NCBI GenBank assembly: GCA_964619555.1
Contig: CAZUDV010000007.1
Location: 1-64,000, forward strand
From: JAGOPY01 sp964619555
GTDB lineage: Bacteria > Bacteroidota > Bacteroidia > Bacteroidales > JAGOPY01
Direction: 5' to 3'
Length of the DNA: 64,000 nt
Positions 47,370-56,244 of the stretch are shown piece by piece. The position numbers and the translations under genes were made by a program. Every line of letters begins with the position of its first letter. The first letter of the stretch is position 1. The notes under the pieces were generated by a model, which saw nothing but the letters and a program-made list of their open reading frames with translations, was not told where the DNA came from and did not search any database.

Positions 47370-48590
47370 GTGAGTTTTGATATTTTACATATCCGGCACG
47401 ACTTCCCGATTCTGGATGTCCAGGTGCACGGAAAACCGCTTGTTTATTTTGATAATGCAGCCACTACGCAGAAGCCCAGGCAGGTAGTCGACCGGCTGGT
47501 ATCCTTCTACAAAAAAGAAAATTGCAACATCCACCGGGCAGTGCATTTTCTGAGCAACCAGGCGACCGCTGCATATGAAGATGCCCGGAAAACGGTACAG
47601 CATTTTCTCAATGCCAGGCATCCTCATGAGATCATATTCACAAAGGGGGCGACCGAATCCATCAACCTGGTGGCCCAAACCTTCGGACGTAAGTTCATCA
47701 ATGGAGGTGATGAAATCATCATCTCGAAGATGGAGCACCATTCGAACCTGGTTCCCTGGCAAATGCTGGCGGAACAAAAAGGGGCAGTGCTGAAGGCAAT
47801 CCCAATAGATGATCAGGGAGAAATTGAGGTCAGTGCTCTGAAAAACCTGATCACCGACAGAACCAAACTGATTGCGATTACGCATGTTTCCAATGTTCTG
47901 GGAACGATCAATCCGGTCCACCGGGTCATTTCGCTCGCCCATGAAAATGGAATCCCGGTGCTTCTGGATGGAGCCCAGGCTGTTCCCCATCTGGAAGTAG
48001 ATGTCCAGGAATTGGCATGTGATTTCTATGTATTCTCCAGTCATAAAGTTTATGGCCCGATGGGTGTCGGCGTTTTATATGCCCGTGAAAACATCCTGGA
48101 ACAAATGCCACCCTACCAGGGAGGAGGCGAAATGGTGGATAAAGTGACGCTGGAACAGACAACCTACAACCAGCTCCCCTGGCGTTTCGAAGCCGGAACG
48201 CCGAACGTGGCCGATGTCCTGGGCCTGGAAGCAGGGATCCGGTACATCCTTGACCTGGACATTAAAAAAGTCCACGCCTACGAACAGGAACTGCTGGATT
48301 ATGCTACCGTCGAACTGCTGAAAATGGAAAATATCAGGATCTTCGGCAATGCAGAGAACAAGACCTGTGTGATCTCGTTCAACATCGGCAAGATCCACCC
48401 CTATGATGCCGGCACCATTTATGACAAGCTTGGCATAGCGCTCAGGACCGGGCATCATTGCGCCCAACCCATAATGGACAGGTTCGAGGTACCTGGCATG
48501 ATCCGCGCTTCCCTCGCCCTTTATAATACCCAGGAAGAGATCGATAAATTCGTTGAAGCCACGAAACAGGTCCGTCGAATGTTAGGGTGA
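47370..48590 (+). CDS. sufS: cysteine desulfurase SufS (406 aa)
   Basis: PLP enzyme that removes sulfur from cysteine for Fe-S assembly. Motifs: YFDNAATTQKPRQV, NIHRAVHFLSNQAT, SKMEHHSNLVPWQ, the PLP lysine in SSHKVYGPMGVG (about residue 226), and the catalytic cysteine in TGHHCAQPIMD (about residue 364). The start is a GTG at 47370. Group II (SufS) type, expected to partner with SufE encoded just downstream beyond a repeat-flanked insertion. Confidence 0.97.
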   Translation: MSFDILHIRHDFPILDVQVHGKPLVYFDNAATTQKPRQVVDRLVSFYKKENCNIHRAVHFLSNQATAAYEDARKTVQHFLNARHPHEIIFTKGATESINLVAQTFGRKFINGGDEIIISKMEHHSNLVPWQMLAEQKGAVLKAIPIDDQGEIEVSALKNLITDRTKLIAITHVSNVLGTINPVHRVISLAHENGIPVLLDGAQAVPHLEVDVQELACDFYVFSSHKVYGPMGVGVLYARENILEQMPPYQGGGEMVDKVTLEQTTYNQLPWRFEAGTPNVADVLGLEAGIRYILDLDIKKVHAYEQELLDYATVELLKMENIRIFGNAENKTCVISFNIGKIHPYDAGTIYDKLGIALRTGHHCAQPIMDRFEVPGMIRASLALYNTQEEIDKFVEATKQVRRMLG

Positions 48591-48596
48591 TTGCGA

Positions 48597-48647
48597 GTTC
48601 CGGGTTTCAGGGTTCCAATGGTTCCAGGGTTCCAGGTTCGGGGTCCA
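48597..48647. repeat. degenerate GTTCCA array, left side
   Basis: Three exact GTTCCA (48612, 48621, 48629) plus variants (GTTCCG, GTTTCAG, GTTCGG, GTCCA) within about 50 bp, immediately after the sufS stop. It is in the opposite orientation to the TGGAAC array at 49131-49208. Confidence 0.75.
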
Positions 48648-48720
48648 AAGTATTGCAAAATTTATTAACATCCGGGTATATTAAATGATTTTTCGCAATT
48701 AAGTGATAAATAATATCACT

Positions 48721-49113
48721 ATGGCAACTTTCAAGAAATTTGAAGAAATGGAGTTGTGGCAAAAATCAATGGATTTGACAATCCAGATCTACCATGAAAC
48801 AAATCGAGCAATCTTTTCTAAAGATTACGAATTGACCAAACAAATAAGGCGATCTTCTATTTCCATCCATTCTAATATTGCCGAAGGATTCGAAAGGGAC
48901 GGCAATAAGGAATTCATAAATTTTCTTTATATCGCTAAAGGTTCATGAGGTGAATTGCAATGTCAGCTGTATCTTGCCGGTAAACTTGGTTACAATGAAC
49001 CAAATCGCTTTCAGGAATTACTTAATTTTGCAATTGAAATAAGTAGGTCACTGAATAAATTGATCAAATATTTAAAAGAATCGGAATTTAAAGGCAAGAA
49101 ATATAATTATTAA
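48721..49113 (+). pseudogene. four-helix-bundle protein (23S rRNA intervening-sequence protein family), interrupted by TGA
   Basis: The start MATFKKFEEMELWQKSMDLT and the motif KQIRRSSISIHSNIAEGFERD identify the IVP/S23 family (also the fold of Avd proteins). The frame hits TGA at 48946-48948 after IAKGS, then continues in frame (GELQCQLYLAGKLGYNEPNRF) to a TAA at 49111, giving the full family length of 130 codons. In relatives as I recall them, the interrupted position is usually Leu or Cys. It sits between sufS and sufE, which normally act together, and is flanked by inverted short-repeat arrays, suggesting insertion. Translated only to the TGA it would be a 75-aa truncated protein. Confidence 0.8.
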
Positions 49114-49130
49114 ATCCTATTCTTTAAATT

Positions 49131-49208
49131 CAGGAACTATTGAAACAATTGGAGCTTTTGGAACTATTGGAACTTTTGGAACATTGGAACTTTTGGAACT
49201 TTTGGAAT
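49131..49208. repeat. TTGGAACTT-type array, right side, running into the sufE start
   Basis: Five exact TGGAAC motifs (49159, 49168, 49177, 49185, 49194) at 8-9 bp spacing, with degenerate copies to the left. The complement is GTTCCA, so this array is the inverted counterpart of 48597-48647. The last copy (TTTGGAATG) overlaps the sufE ATG at 49207. Confidence 0.85.
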
Positions 49209-49632
49209 GATGACCCTGATCGAAATAGAATCTTCAATAATAAATGAATTCAGTGCTTTCGACGACTGGATGGACAAATACAACTATCTGATCGAACTTG
49301 GCAGGGAGGTTCCGGAAATTGATGAACAGTTCAAGGTTCCGAACAACCTGATCTCCGGGTGCCAGTCGAAAGTATGGCTGCACGCCCAATTCCGTGACGG
49401 AAAGATCTATTTTACGGCTGACAGCGATGCGGTGATCACCCGGGGACTGGTCAGCCTCCTCATTCGGGTGCTGAATGGGCGTACCCCTGATGAGATCCTG
49501 GAAGCTGATATGGAGTTCATCGAAAAAATCGGCCTGAAAGAGCACCTCTCCCCCACCCGCTCTAACGGCCTGACTTCCATGGTGAAGCAGATGAAGCTGT
49601 ATGCGCTGGCATTCAAGGCAAAGAATCCCTGA
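49207..49632 (+). CDS. sufE: SufE-family sulfur acceptor (141 aa)
   Basis: Accepts persulfide sulfur from SufS and passes it to SufB. The reactive cysteine is in NLISGCQSKVW (about residue 52); other family marks are FSAFDDWMDKYNYLIELGRE and GLVSLLIRVLNGRTPDEIL. ATG 49207 and ATG 49210 are both possible starts. The upstream region consists of repeat copies, with GGAA motifs placed where a ribosome-binding site would be. Confidence 0.93.
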   Translation: MMTLIEIESSIINEFSAFDDWMDKYNYLIELGREVPEIDEQFKVPNNLISGCQSKVWLHAQFRDGKIYFTADSDAVITRGLVSLLIRVLNGRTPDEILEADMEFIEKIGLKEHLSPTRSNGLTSMVKQMKLYALAFKAKNP

Positions 49633-49642
49633 ATATTTTTTT

Positions 49643-49694
49643 AGAAAACTGGTTAAACTGAATTAGTTTTCTTATTTTTGCCGAAATTTTTCGG
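49643..49694 (+). promoter_or_regulatory. promoter with two inverted repeats upstream of the TetR gene (candidate autoregulatory operator)
   Basis: The -7 element TATTTTTG (49673-49680) matches TAnnTTTG. A perfect 8-bp inverted repeat, AGAAAACT (49643-49650) and AGTTTTCT (49665-49672), brackets the spacer just upstream. A second palindrome, CCGAAA-TT-TTTCGG (49681-49694), lies between the -7 box and the ATG at 49696. TetR regulators commonly bind such palindromes at their own promoter; binding is inferred. Confidence 0.55.
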
Positions 49695-49695
49695 T

Positions 49696-50307
49696 ATGGA
49701 ACCCTTTGAACGCATCGTTCAGAAATCAATTGAATTGTTCACCCAAAACGGTATCCGCCAGGTAACCATGGACCAGATCGCCGATGAGGTAGGAATGTCG
49801 AAGCGGACAATCTATGAACTTTTCAGGGACAAGGATACTTTGCTTCAGGAATGCCTGGAAAGGATCCACCAGCAGCACCTGGTCGAAATTGAAGAAATCC
49901 TGTCGAATGCATCCAATGTGATCGAAGCGCTCTATCGTTTCGGACAGCATGGCGAAAAGAAAAAGGCTGCCATCAACCGGTTGTTCTTTGAAGATATCCG
50001 GAAATTCTACCCCGGAATGTGGAACGATTTCACCAAAAAAACCAAACCCGGTCCCGGCTCTTTGTCTTTTAAAATGCTGCAGCAAGGACAGGATGAAGGG
50101 ATTTTCCGACAGGATATCAACGTGGAAATCGTGGACATCTTCATCCATTATATCATGGAAGCATTTCATAGCAGGCATATTTTCCCGCAACATTATAACG
50201 ACAAAGACATCCTCTGGAATGTAATCATACCGTACTATAAAGGCATTTGTACCGAAAAAGGCCAAAAGCTTATTGATCAGCATATTCCTTTGCTTTACTC
50301 CAATTAA
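49696..50307 (+). CDS. TetR/AcrR-family transcriptional regulator (203 aa)
   Basis: N-terminal helix-turn-helix: FTQNGIRQVTMDQIADEVG then MSKRTIYELFRDKDTLLQE. The C-terminal ligand domain is of the type common in Bacteroidota efflux loci. The start is ATG 49696; an in-frame TTG at 49678 lies on the -7 element. It heads the TolC-MFP-RND gene set and probably represses it; the inducer is unknown. Confidence 0.92.
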   Translation: MEPFERIVQKSIELFTQNGIRQVTMDQIADEVGMSKRTIYELFRDKDTLLQECLERIHQQHLVEIEEILSNASNVIEALYRFGQHGEKKKAAINRLFFEDIRKFYPGMWNDFTKKTKPGPGSLSFKMLQQGQDEGIFRQDINVEIVDIFIHYIMEAFHSRHIFPQHYNDKDILWNVIIPYYKGICTEKGQKLIDQHIPLLYSN

Positions 50308-50331
50308 AACAACCAAACAGCTTTTACGATC

Positions 50332-51630
50332 ATGCTAAGAAAAACACTTATTTACCTCTGGCTTTCCATTTTTATTCCAGGCCTGGTATCTGCCCAGGAA
50401 AAGCTGTCGCTTTCACTGGCCCAGGCACAGGAACATGCCCTTGAATACAATAAACAGGTCGAAAATGCAGCGCTGGCCATCGATCTGGCACAAAAACGGA
50501 TCAATGAATCCATCTCTTCCTATCTGCCTCAGGCCAACCTGACAATGGACTACACTAATTACCTCGGGGCTGAGATCGAAATTACATTCCAGGAAGGCAT
50601 GCCTTCCACCACCATCCCGTTCAGCCCGACCAGCAACCTGAATATCGGCGTTTCCCAGATGATCTTCAGCGGAAATTTCATCGTTGGGATCCAGATGCTG
50701 AAAGTATACCGGGAGATTTCCGAAAAAAACTACCTGAAAACAGAGCAGTCCATAAAGGAACTGACCGCCAGGTCCTATTATAACTCCCTGGTAGCCGATC
50801 TTTCTATCCGGATCATTGAGGATAATCTCGATAACATGCATAAAATTTATGAAAACACCAAGGCAATGGTGTCGGTGGGCATGGCCGAACGGCTGGACCT
50901 GGACCAATTTGAGGTGCAGATGTCGACACTGGATAATGCCATGAAATCCGCTGAAAGAAACCGGGAACTGGCCTATAACCTGTTGCGTTTCCAGCTGGGG
51001 GTACCGGTCGACACACCCCTGGAACTCACCGATCCGCTGAATCTGTTCCTGGAGAATGTGGACTTTGCAGCCGACCTTCAGCTTGGATTTAACCTGCAGG
51101 AGAATATTGATTTCCAGGTTATTGAAAGCCAGGAAAGGCTTTCCAAAAAGCAGGTTGACCTGCAGCGTTCCAATTACCTGCCTGTGCTTAGCAGTTATTA
51201 CCAGTACACCAGTAAAATACTCAAAGCAGATTTCGATATGACCCCGAAGAATGTCATCGGTCTCAATCTGAGCGTACCGATCCTGTCGAGCGGGATGCGC
51301 AACTCCCAGGTAAACCAGGCTAGGATACAGTACGAGACAACCCGTAACAACAAAAGCCTGCTGGAAGACCAGCTCCTGCTGCAGGAAAAGCAGCTCAGGT
51401 TCAACCTGGCCAGTGCCTTCGAACAATATCTCAACCGTAAAAACAATGTGGACGTGACCCTGCGGATCTATGACAACTACCAGTTCAAATATGAGCAGGG
51501 CATTGCTTCGAGCCTTGACCTGACAATCGCCAACAATAATTACCTGCAGGCCGAATCGGATTATCTTCAATCCATTATCGGCTTGCTCGATGCACAACTC
51601 TCCCTCAAAAAACTGATGAATAAACTTTAA
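50332..51630 (+). CDS. TolC-family outer-membrane efflux protein (432 aa)
   Basis: Signal peptide ending LVSAQ (about 22), then two OEP repeats of long alpha-helical coiled coil with the typical opening LSLSLAQAQEHALEYNKQVENA and the later LNLSVPILSSGMRNSQVNQARIQYE (shown in part). It forms the outer-membrane exit duct of the tripartite pump encoded by the next two genes. 24 bp separate it from the regulator. Confidence 0.93.
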   Translation: MLRKTLIYLWLSIFIPGLVSAQEKLSLSLAQAQEHALEYNKQVENAALAIDLAQKRINESISSYLPQANLTMDYTNYLGAEIEITFQEGMPSTTIPFSPTSNLNIGVSQMIFSGNFIVGIQMLKVYREISEKNYLKTEQSIKELTARSYYNSLVADLSIRIIEDNLDNMHKIYENTKAMVSVGMAERLDLDQFEVQMSTLDNAMKSAERNRELAYNLLRFQLGVPVDTPLELTDPLNLFLENVDFAADLQLGFNLQENIDFQVIESQERLSKKQVDLQRSNYLPVLSSYYQYTSKILKADFDMTPKNVIGLNLSVPILSSGMRNSQVNQARIQYETTRNNKSLLEDQLLLQEKQLRFNLASAFEQYLNRKNNVDVTLRIYDNYQFKYEQGIASSLDLTIANNNYLQAESDYLQSIIGLLDAQLSLKKLMNKL

Positions 51631-51652
51631 TCAAACCTTCAATTATACACAG

Positions 51653-52711
51653 ATGAAATTATTGAATTTATTTTCCGCCAGCCTCCTAATCACCGCCGTA
51701 ATCTCAGGGTGTTCTTCCGGTTCCGCGACCAGGGAAAAGGAGAACAATGCCAATCAGGTCATTAAAACGGAAAAGGTTAAAGTGATGACACTGCAATCCC
51801 GCGTTATAGGTAAAAAGATCGAATACACCTCGACTCTTAAACCGTTTGAAGAGGTCCATCTGGTGCCTTCCACGCCGGGAAGGATCGAAAGGATCTATGT
51901 GGAAGTGGGCGACAGGGTAAGGAAAGGGGACCTTCTGGTACAGATGGACCAGACTCAGCTTCAACAGGCAGCCATTCAGCTGAAGAACCTGGAAACCGAT
52001 TACAGGCGGCTCGATACCCTGCAAAAGGTTGGCAGCGTAACCCGGCAGCAGTTCGACCAGATCAGCACCCAGTATGAAATAGCACGGACTAACGTGGAGT
52101 TCCTGAAGGAGAACACCCGGCTGGTATCGCCATTTTATGGTGTTATCAGCGGCAAATATTTCGAGAACGGGGAAATGTACTCCGGTGCTCCCAACACCGC
52201 AACAGGCAAGGCCGCCATACTATCCGTCGTCCAGATAAGCCCCCTGAAGGCTTTCGTCAACATTCCCGAGTCATATTATCCATTGGTTGAAGAGGGAATG
52301 GCCACCCCGGTCAGGAGTGACATTTATCCGGATGAAAGCTTTACAGGTAAAATCATCCGGAAGTACCCGACGGTTGATCCCAGCACACATTCATTCCAGG
52401 TTGAGATCAGCATTGATAATCCGGGAGAAAAGCTCAGACCGGGCATGTTTGCCAGGGTCGATCTGGAACTGGGCGAAACAGAGGCTCTCGTGGTACCGTC
52501 GCTGGCTGTACTTAAGATGCAGGGCTCCAATGAGCGGTATGTATTTCTCGAAGAAAATGGCCAGGCCAGGAGGATCTCCGTTACGTTGGGCCAGCGGTTC
52601 GACGACCAGGTGGAGATCATCTCGGATCAACTCAAGGAAGGCGATCAACTCATCGTAGCCGGCCAGGCCAGGCTGGTTGACAAAGTCCCGGTCGAAATTG
52701 TAACCGAATAG
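51653..52711 (+). CDS. RND efflux periplasmic adaptor (membrane-fusion lipoprotein, 352 aa)
   Basis: A lipobox (ITAVISGC, Cys 20) marks it as a lipoprotein. Biotinyl-lipoyl-like half motifs are EVHLVPSTPGRIERIYVEVGD and LVSPFYGVISGKYFENGEM (quoted parts), with a short alpha-hairpin between (LETDYRRLDTLQKVGSVTRQ) and a beta-barrel/MP domain after. It links the inner-membrane RND pump to the TolC protein. Confidence 0.93.
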   Translation: MKLLNLFSASLLITAVISGCSSGSATREKENNANQVIKTEKVKVMTLQSRVIGKKIEYTSTLKPFEEVHLVPSTPGRIERIYVEVGDRVRKGDLLVQMDQTQLQQAAIQLKNLETDYRRLDTLQKVGSVTRQQFDQISTQYEIARTNVEFLKENTRLVSPFYGVISGKYFENGEMYSGAPNTATGKAAILSVVQISPLKAFVNIPESYYPLVEEGMATPVRSDIYPDESFTGKIIRKYPTVDPSTHSFQVEISIDNPGEKLRPGMFARVDLELGETEALVVPSLAVLKMQGSNERYVFLEENGQARRISVTLGQRFDDQVEIISDQLKEGDQLIVAGQARLVDKVPVEIVTE

Positions 52712-52752
52712 GTCCGTTCATTACATCGAAACCAATTTGAAAGAATAAAGCC

Positions 52753-55700
52753 ATGAGCATATATAAAAGTGCTGTAAATAAGCCGATTACAACCTTCATG
52801 ATATTTACGGCCGTGATTGTCCTGGGGTTGTATTCCCTGTCAAACCTTCCCATTGACCTTTATCCGGAAATGGAACCGCCTTTCATAAGCATCATGACCA
52901 CATATGCCGGGGCCAATGCCGCCGATATAGAGACCAATGTGACCAAACCGATCGAAGATGCACTGAACTCGGTGGACAATCTCAAGGAAGTCACATCGGT
53001 GTCGTACGATAATCTTTCCCTGGTCAGCATGGAATTCGAATGGGAAACGAACCTCGACGAAGTGATGAATGATGTAAGGACGGCTATCGATGCAACTTAC
53101 AATTACCTGCCTGAAGGCTGTGAGCGCCCGCTGATCTTCAAGTTCAGCACCAGCATGATGCCGATCCTGTTCTATGCCATAACTGCCGACGAAAGTTATC
53201 CCGGACTGGAAAAAATCATAGAGGAAAAGATCGTTAATCCACTCAACCGAATAGAAGGGATCGGGTCTATTTCCACTATGGGCGACCCGAAAAGGATCAT
53301 CTATGTGGATGTGGATCCGAAAAAACTGGATGCTTATGCCCTCAGCCTGGAGCAGATCGGCAATACGATCGCTTCGGAGAACCTGAATATGCCTTCCGGA
53401 AACGTAAAGATGGGCCAGTTCGATTACCAGTTGCGGGTGGAAGGCGAATTTTCGGAAAGTGACCAGTTGAAAGAGATCATGGTCGGTAATGTGTCCGGTA
53501 AACCGATCTACCTGAAAGATGTGGCCGTAGTTAAGGACACCCTCAAATACGGCCATATCGATGAAAGCATTAACGGCAGAAGAGGCATGCGCTTGCTGGT
53601 GCAGAAACAATCCGGGGCCAATACGGTCAGCATTGCCAGGGAGGTTAACCAGCGTCTGGAAGAATTAAAAAAGACCCTTCCACCTGACATTAAGATTGAT
53701 ATGATCATGGACACTTCGGATTTCATCCGGGGCTCCATCAGCAACTTATCGGAAACCCTGATGTGGGCATTCCTCTTCGTTATCCTGGTTGTGCTTTTCT
53801 TCCTGGGCCGATGGCGTGCCACCATGATCATCATCCTGACCATCCCGATCTCACTGGTCGTTTCATTCATCTTCCTTTATTTTACCGGCAGTTCGCTCAA
53901 TGTGATCTCGCTGTCGTCCTTATCCATTGCTATCGGCATGGTGGTGGATGATGCCATCGTCGTGCTGGAAAATATCACCAAACATATCGAGAGGGGAGCC
54001 AGTCCGAGAGAAGCGGCAATCTATGCCACCAACGAGGTATGGCTCGCAGTGATCATCACCACGCTGGTCATCGTGGCTGTATTCCTCCCCCTGACACTGG
54101 TTGGAGGGCTGACAGGCGTCATGTTCAACGAATTGGGCTGGATCGTTACCATAACCATAGTCACTTCCACCCTGGTCGCCATCAGCCTTACCCCGATGTT
54201 ATCTTCCAAACTGCTGAAGATGAGGATCCCAAAGGAGAAGGCCATGAACGCTTTCTATGACAGCACCGTCAGAAGAGTACTGGACCGGCTGGATAATTTC
54301 TACGAAAGGACGATCAGATGGTCATTGCATCACAAGCGGTTAGTAGTCATCTCAAGTCTGGCGGTGTTTGTCGGAAGCCTGATCCTGGGGGCATTATTCG
54401 TGAAGACCGATTTCTTCCCCGAAACGGATGAAAGCAGCCTGATGGTAGGAATTGAAATGCAGACGGGTCTGAGGATGGAAGAATCGCTCAAGGTTTCCAA
54501 AAAGGTTGAGCAGATCATACGGGAAAAGTATCCGGAGATCACCCTGGTATCCAACTCCACCGGTGCCGATGACGAAGGCAGTTTCTTCTCCCTGTTTGCC
54601 GCCACTGGAAGCAATCGTACCAACCTGATGATGAGGCTATTGCCTATCGATGAACGGACCCGTTCGGTCTTCGAGATTGCAGCGGGTCTACGCATGGAAC
54701 TGGATCAGTTTGCCGAAATAGTCAGTTATGAGGTTTCGACTTCCAACAACATGATGGGAGGCGCTGCAAACACGGTGGACATTGAAATTTTCGGCTATGA
54801 TTTTGATCAGACGAACCAGTTGGCGGACGTGATCAAAACGCGGATCAGCCGTATTGAAGGGGCGGCGGAAGTACTGTTAAGCAGGGAAAAAGACCGTCCT
54901 GAGCTCCAGGTAATCCTCGACCGGGAAAAACTCGCCCTGAACGGGCTGAACAGCGCCATCGTATCGACTTATATCCGTAACCGCGTGGATGGCCTGACCG
55001 CTTCCGTTTTCCGGGAGGAAGGCGACGAGTACGACATCGATGTCCGCTTCCAGGAAGATTACCGTAATTCCATCACCGATCTGCAGGAGATCACGATCAT
55101 CAATCCGGCCGGTAAAAGGATCAAGCTGAGCGAACTGGGCGAGATCAAGGAATACTGGTCACCTCCCAATATCGAGCACAAGCGCCGCGAAAGGATCGCC
55201 AGGGTGTCGGTCAAACCGGCCGGTATTTCTCTTGGCGAACTGGCGGGCAGGATCCGGGAAGAAATGAAGGATGTGGATGTGCCTCCAGAGATCATGGTCA
55301 ACGTCGGCGGAGCTTATGAGGACCAGGTGGAAGGTTTCCAGGATATCGGCCTGCTGATGATTATGAGCCTGATCCTGGTATTTATCGTTATGGCATCGCA
55401 GTTCGAATCATTCGCCATGCCGTTCGTTATCATGTTCTCCATACCTTTCGCATTCACGGGGGTTGTCCTTATCTTGTTCCTGACGGGGACCACCCTGAGC
55501 CTGATCGCTGCATTGGGGGCGGTATTGCTGATCGGTATTGTGGTCAAGAACGGCATTGTGCTGGTGGATTTCATCAACCTGATGCGCGACCGGGGATACG
55601 AGCTGTATGAAGCCATTGCCAAAGCTGGCCATTCCCGGCTCCGCCCTGTATTAATGACTGCTTTGACCACGATTCTCGGCATGATGCCGCTGGCCCTGAG

Positions 55701-55878
55701 CAGGGGCGAAGGTTCGGAGATCTGGACCCCGATGGGCATTACGGTCATCGGCGGACTGGTGTTCTCAACCATCGTCACGATGGTGATCGTCCCGGTCATG
55801 TATGCTATCCTGGCCAGAAGAGGCGAACGCGATAAAAAGCGTAAACTGAGGAAACGTTTTGTATTTATGGATGAATAA
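52753..55878 (+). CDS. RND-family efflux permease, AcrB/HAE1-like (1041 aa)
   Basis: Proton-driven inner-membrane pump. Twelve membrane segments in two halves; N-terminal TM1 (PITTFMIFTAVIVLGLYSL) leads to two porter domains. The proton-relay aspartates are D399 and D400 in GMVVDDAIVVLEN. The second half has GIVVKNGIVLVDFINLMRDRG. Length is typical. The lack of a heavy-metal signature favours hydrophobic drugs or lipids as substrate, but this is not determined. Confidence 0.95.
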   Translation: MSIYKSAVNKPITTFMIFTAVIVLGLYSLSNLPIDLYPEMEPPFISIMTTYAGANAADIETNVTKPIEDALNSVDNLKEVTSVSYDNLSLVSMEFEWETNLDEVMNDVRTAIDATYNYLPEGCERPLIFKFSTSMMPILFYAITADESYPGLEKIIEEKIVNPLNRIEGIGSISTMGDPKRIIYVDVDPKKLDAYALSLEQIGNTIASENLNMPSGNVKMGQFDYQLRVEGEFSESDQLKEIMVGNVSGKPIYLKDVAVVKDTLKYGHIDESINGRRGMRLLVQKQSGANTVSIAREVNQRLEELKKTLPPDIKIDMIMDTSDFIRGSISNLSETLMWAFLFVILVVLFFLGRWRATMIIILTIPISLVVSFIFLYFTGSSLNVISLSSLSIAIGMVVDDAIVVLENITKHIERGASPREAAIYATNEVWLAVIITTLVIVAVFLPLTLVGGLTGVMFNELGWIVTITIVTSTLVAISLTPMLSSKLLKMRIPKEKAMNAFYDSTVRRVLDRLDNFYERTIRWSLHHKRLVVISSLAVFVGSLILGALFVKTDFFPETDESSLMVGIEMQTGLRMEESLKVSKKVEQIIREKYPEITLVSNSTGADDEGSFFSLFAATGSNRTNLMMRLLPIDERTRSVFEIAAGLRMELDQFAEIVSYEVSTSNNMMGGAANTVDIEIFGYDFDQTNQLADVIKTRISRIEGAAEVLLSREKDRPELQVILDREKLALNGLNSAIVSTYIRNRVDGLTASVFREEGDEYDIDVRFQEDYRNSITDLQEITIINPAGKRIKLSELGEIKEYWSPPNIEHKRRERIARVSVKPAGISLGELAGRIREEMKDVDVPPEIMVNVGGAYEDQVEGFQDIGLLMIMSLILVFIVMASQFESFAMPFVIMFSIPFAFTGVVLILFLTGTTLSLIAALGAVLLIGIVVKNGIVLVDFINLMRDRGYELYEAIAKAGHSRLRPVLMTALTTILGMMPLALSRGEGSEIWTPMGITVIGGLVFSTIVTMVIVPVMYAILARRGERDKKRKLRKRFVFMDE

Positions 55879-55896
55879 AAACCCGGAAAGTGAAAT

Positions 55897-56190
55897 ATGA
55901 AAGCAGTGTTTATAGCATTTAACCAGGCCCATACCGAAAGGGTGGAATTTATGTTCGACCGCCTGGGGATCAGAGGATACACCTGGTGGGCCGACGTCCA
56001 TGGAAAAGGGACCGATACCGGCGAACCCAGGATGGGAACCCACACCTGGCCCGAAATGAATTCCGCGGCCATGGTTGTCGTTGAAGATGAACAGGTGGAA
56101 AGCCTGCTGGAAGCGGTTAAAAAGCTGGACCATGTCAATGAGGAAGTCGGAATAAGAGCATTCGTCTGGGATATCCTTCGGACCATTTAA
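55897..56190 (+). CDS. small PII-like (ferredoxin-fold) protein (97 aa)
   Basis: The pattern of a beta-alpha-beta repeat (MKAVFIAFNQAHTERVEFMFDRLG; AAMVVVEDEQVESLLEAVKKLD) with a central loop (DVHGKGTDTGEPRMGTHTWPE) resembles PII-superfamily signalling proteins that lack the classical uridylylation T-loop. It lies 18 bp after the RND pump and before a new promoter, so it is probably the last gene of the efflux operon. A role in sensing a small ligand and modulating the pump is inferred from PII-like proteins next to other transporters. Family call by eye only. Confidence 0.65.
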   Translation: MKAVFIAFNQAHTERVEFMFDRLGIRGYTWWADVHGKGTDTGEPRMGTHTWPEMNSAAMVVVEDEQVESLLEAVKKLDHVNEEVGIRAFVWDILRTI

Positions 56191-56200
56191 GACTTTCCTT

Positions 56201-56208
56201 TACCTTTG
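56201..56208 (+). promoter_or_regulatory. -7 promoter element of the MIP18-like gene and dxs
   Basis: TACCTTTG matches TAnnTTTG, 36 bp before the ATG at 56245. It separates this pair from the efflux operon. AGAAAGGAGG at 56221-56230 is a strong Shine-Dalgarno-like sequence, rare in this window. Confidence 0.6.
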
Positions 56209-56244
56209 TTACATAATTACAAGAAAGGAGGATGAAAATTCTCT

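Noticed and set aside
23597..48948. TGA reassigned as a sense codon, or selenocysteine insertion, to explain two in-frame TGAs
   Set aside because: rsmA, sufC and sufS end properly at TGA, so the code is standard. No convincing SECIS-like hairpin was seen just downstream of either TGA, and neither family is a known selenoprotein.
48597..49208. Diversity-generating retroelement, because IVP and Avd share a fold
   Set aside because: No reverse transcriptase, template repeat or variable repeat is present near the IVP gene.
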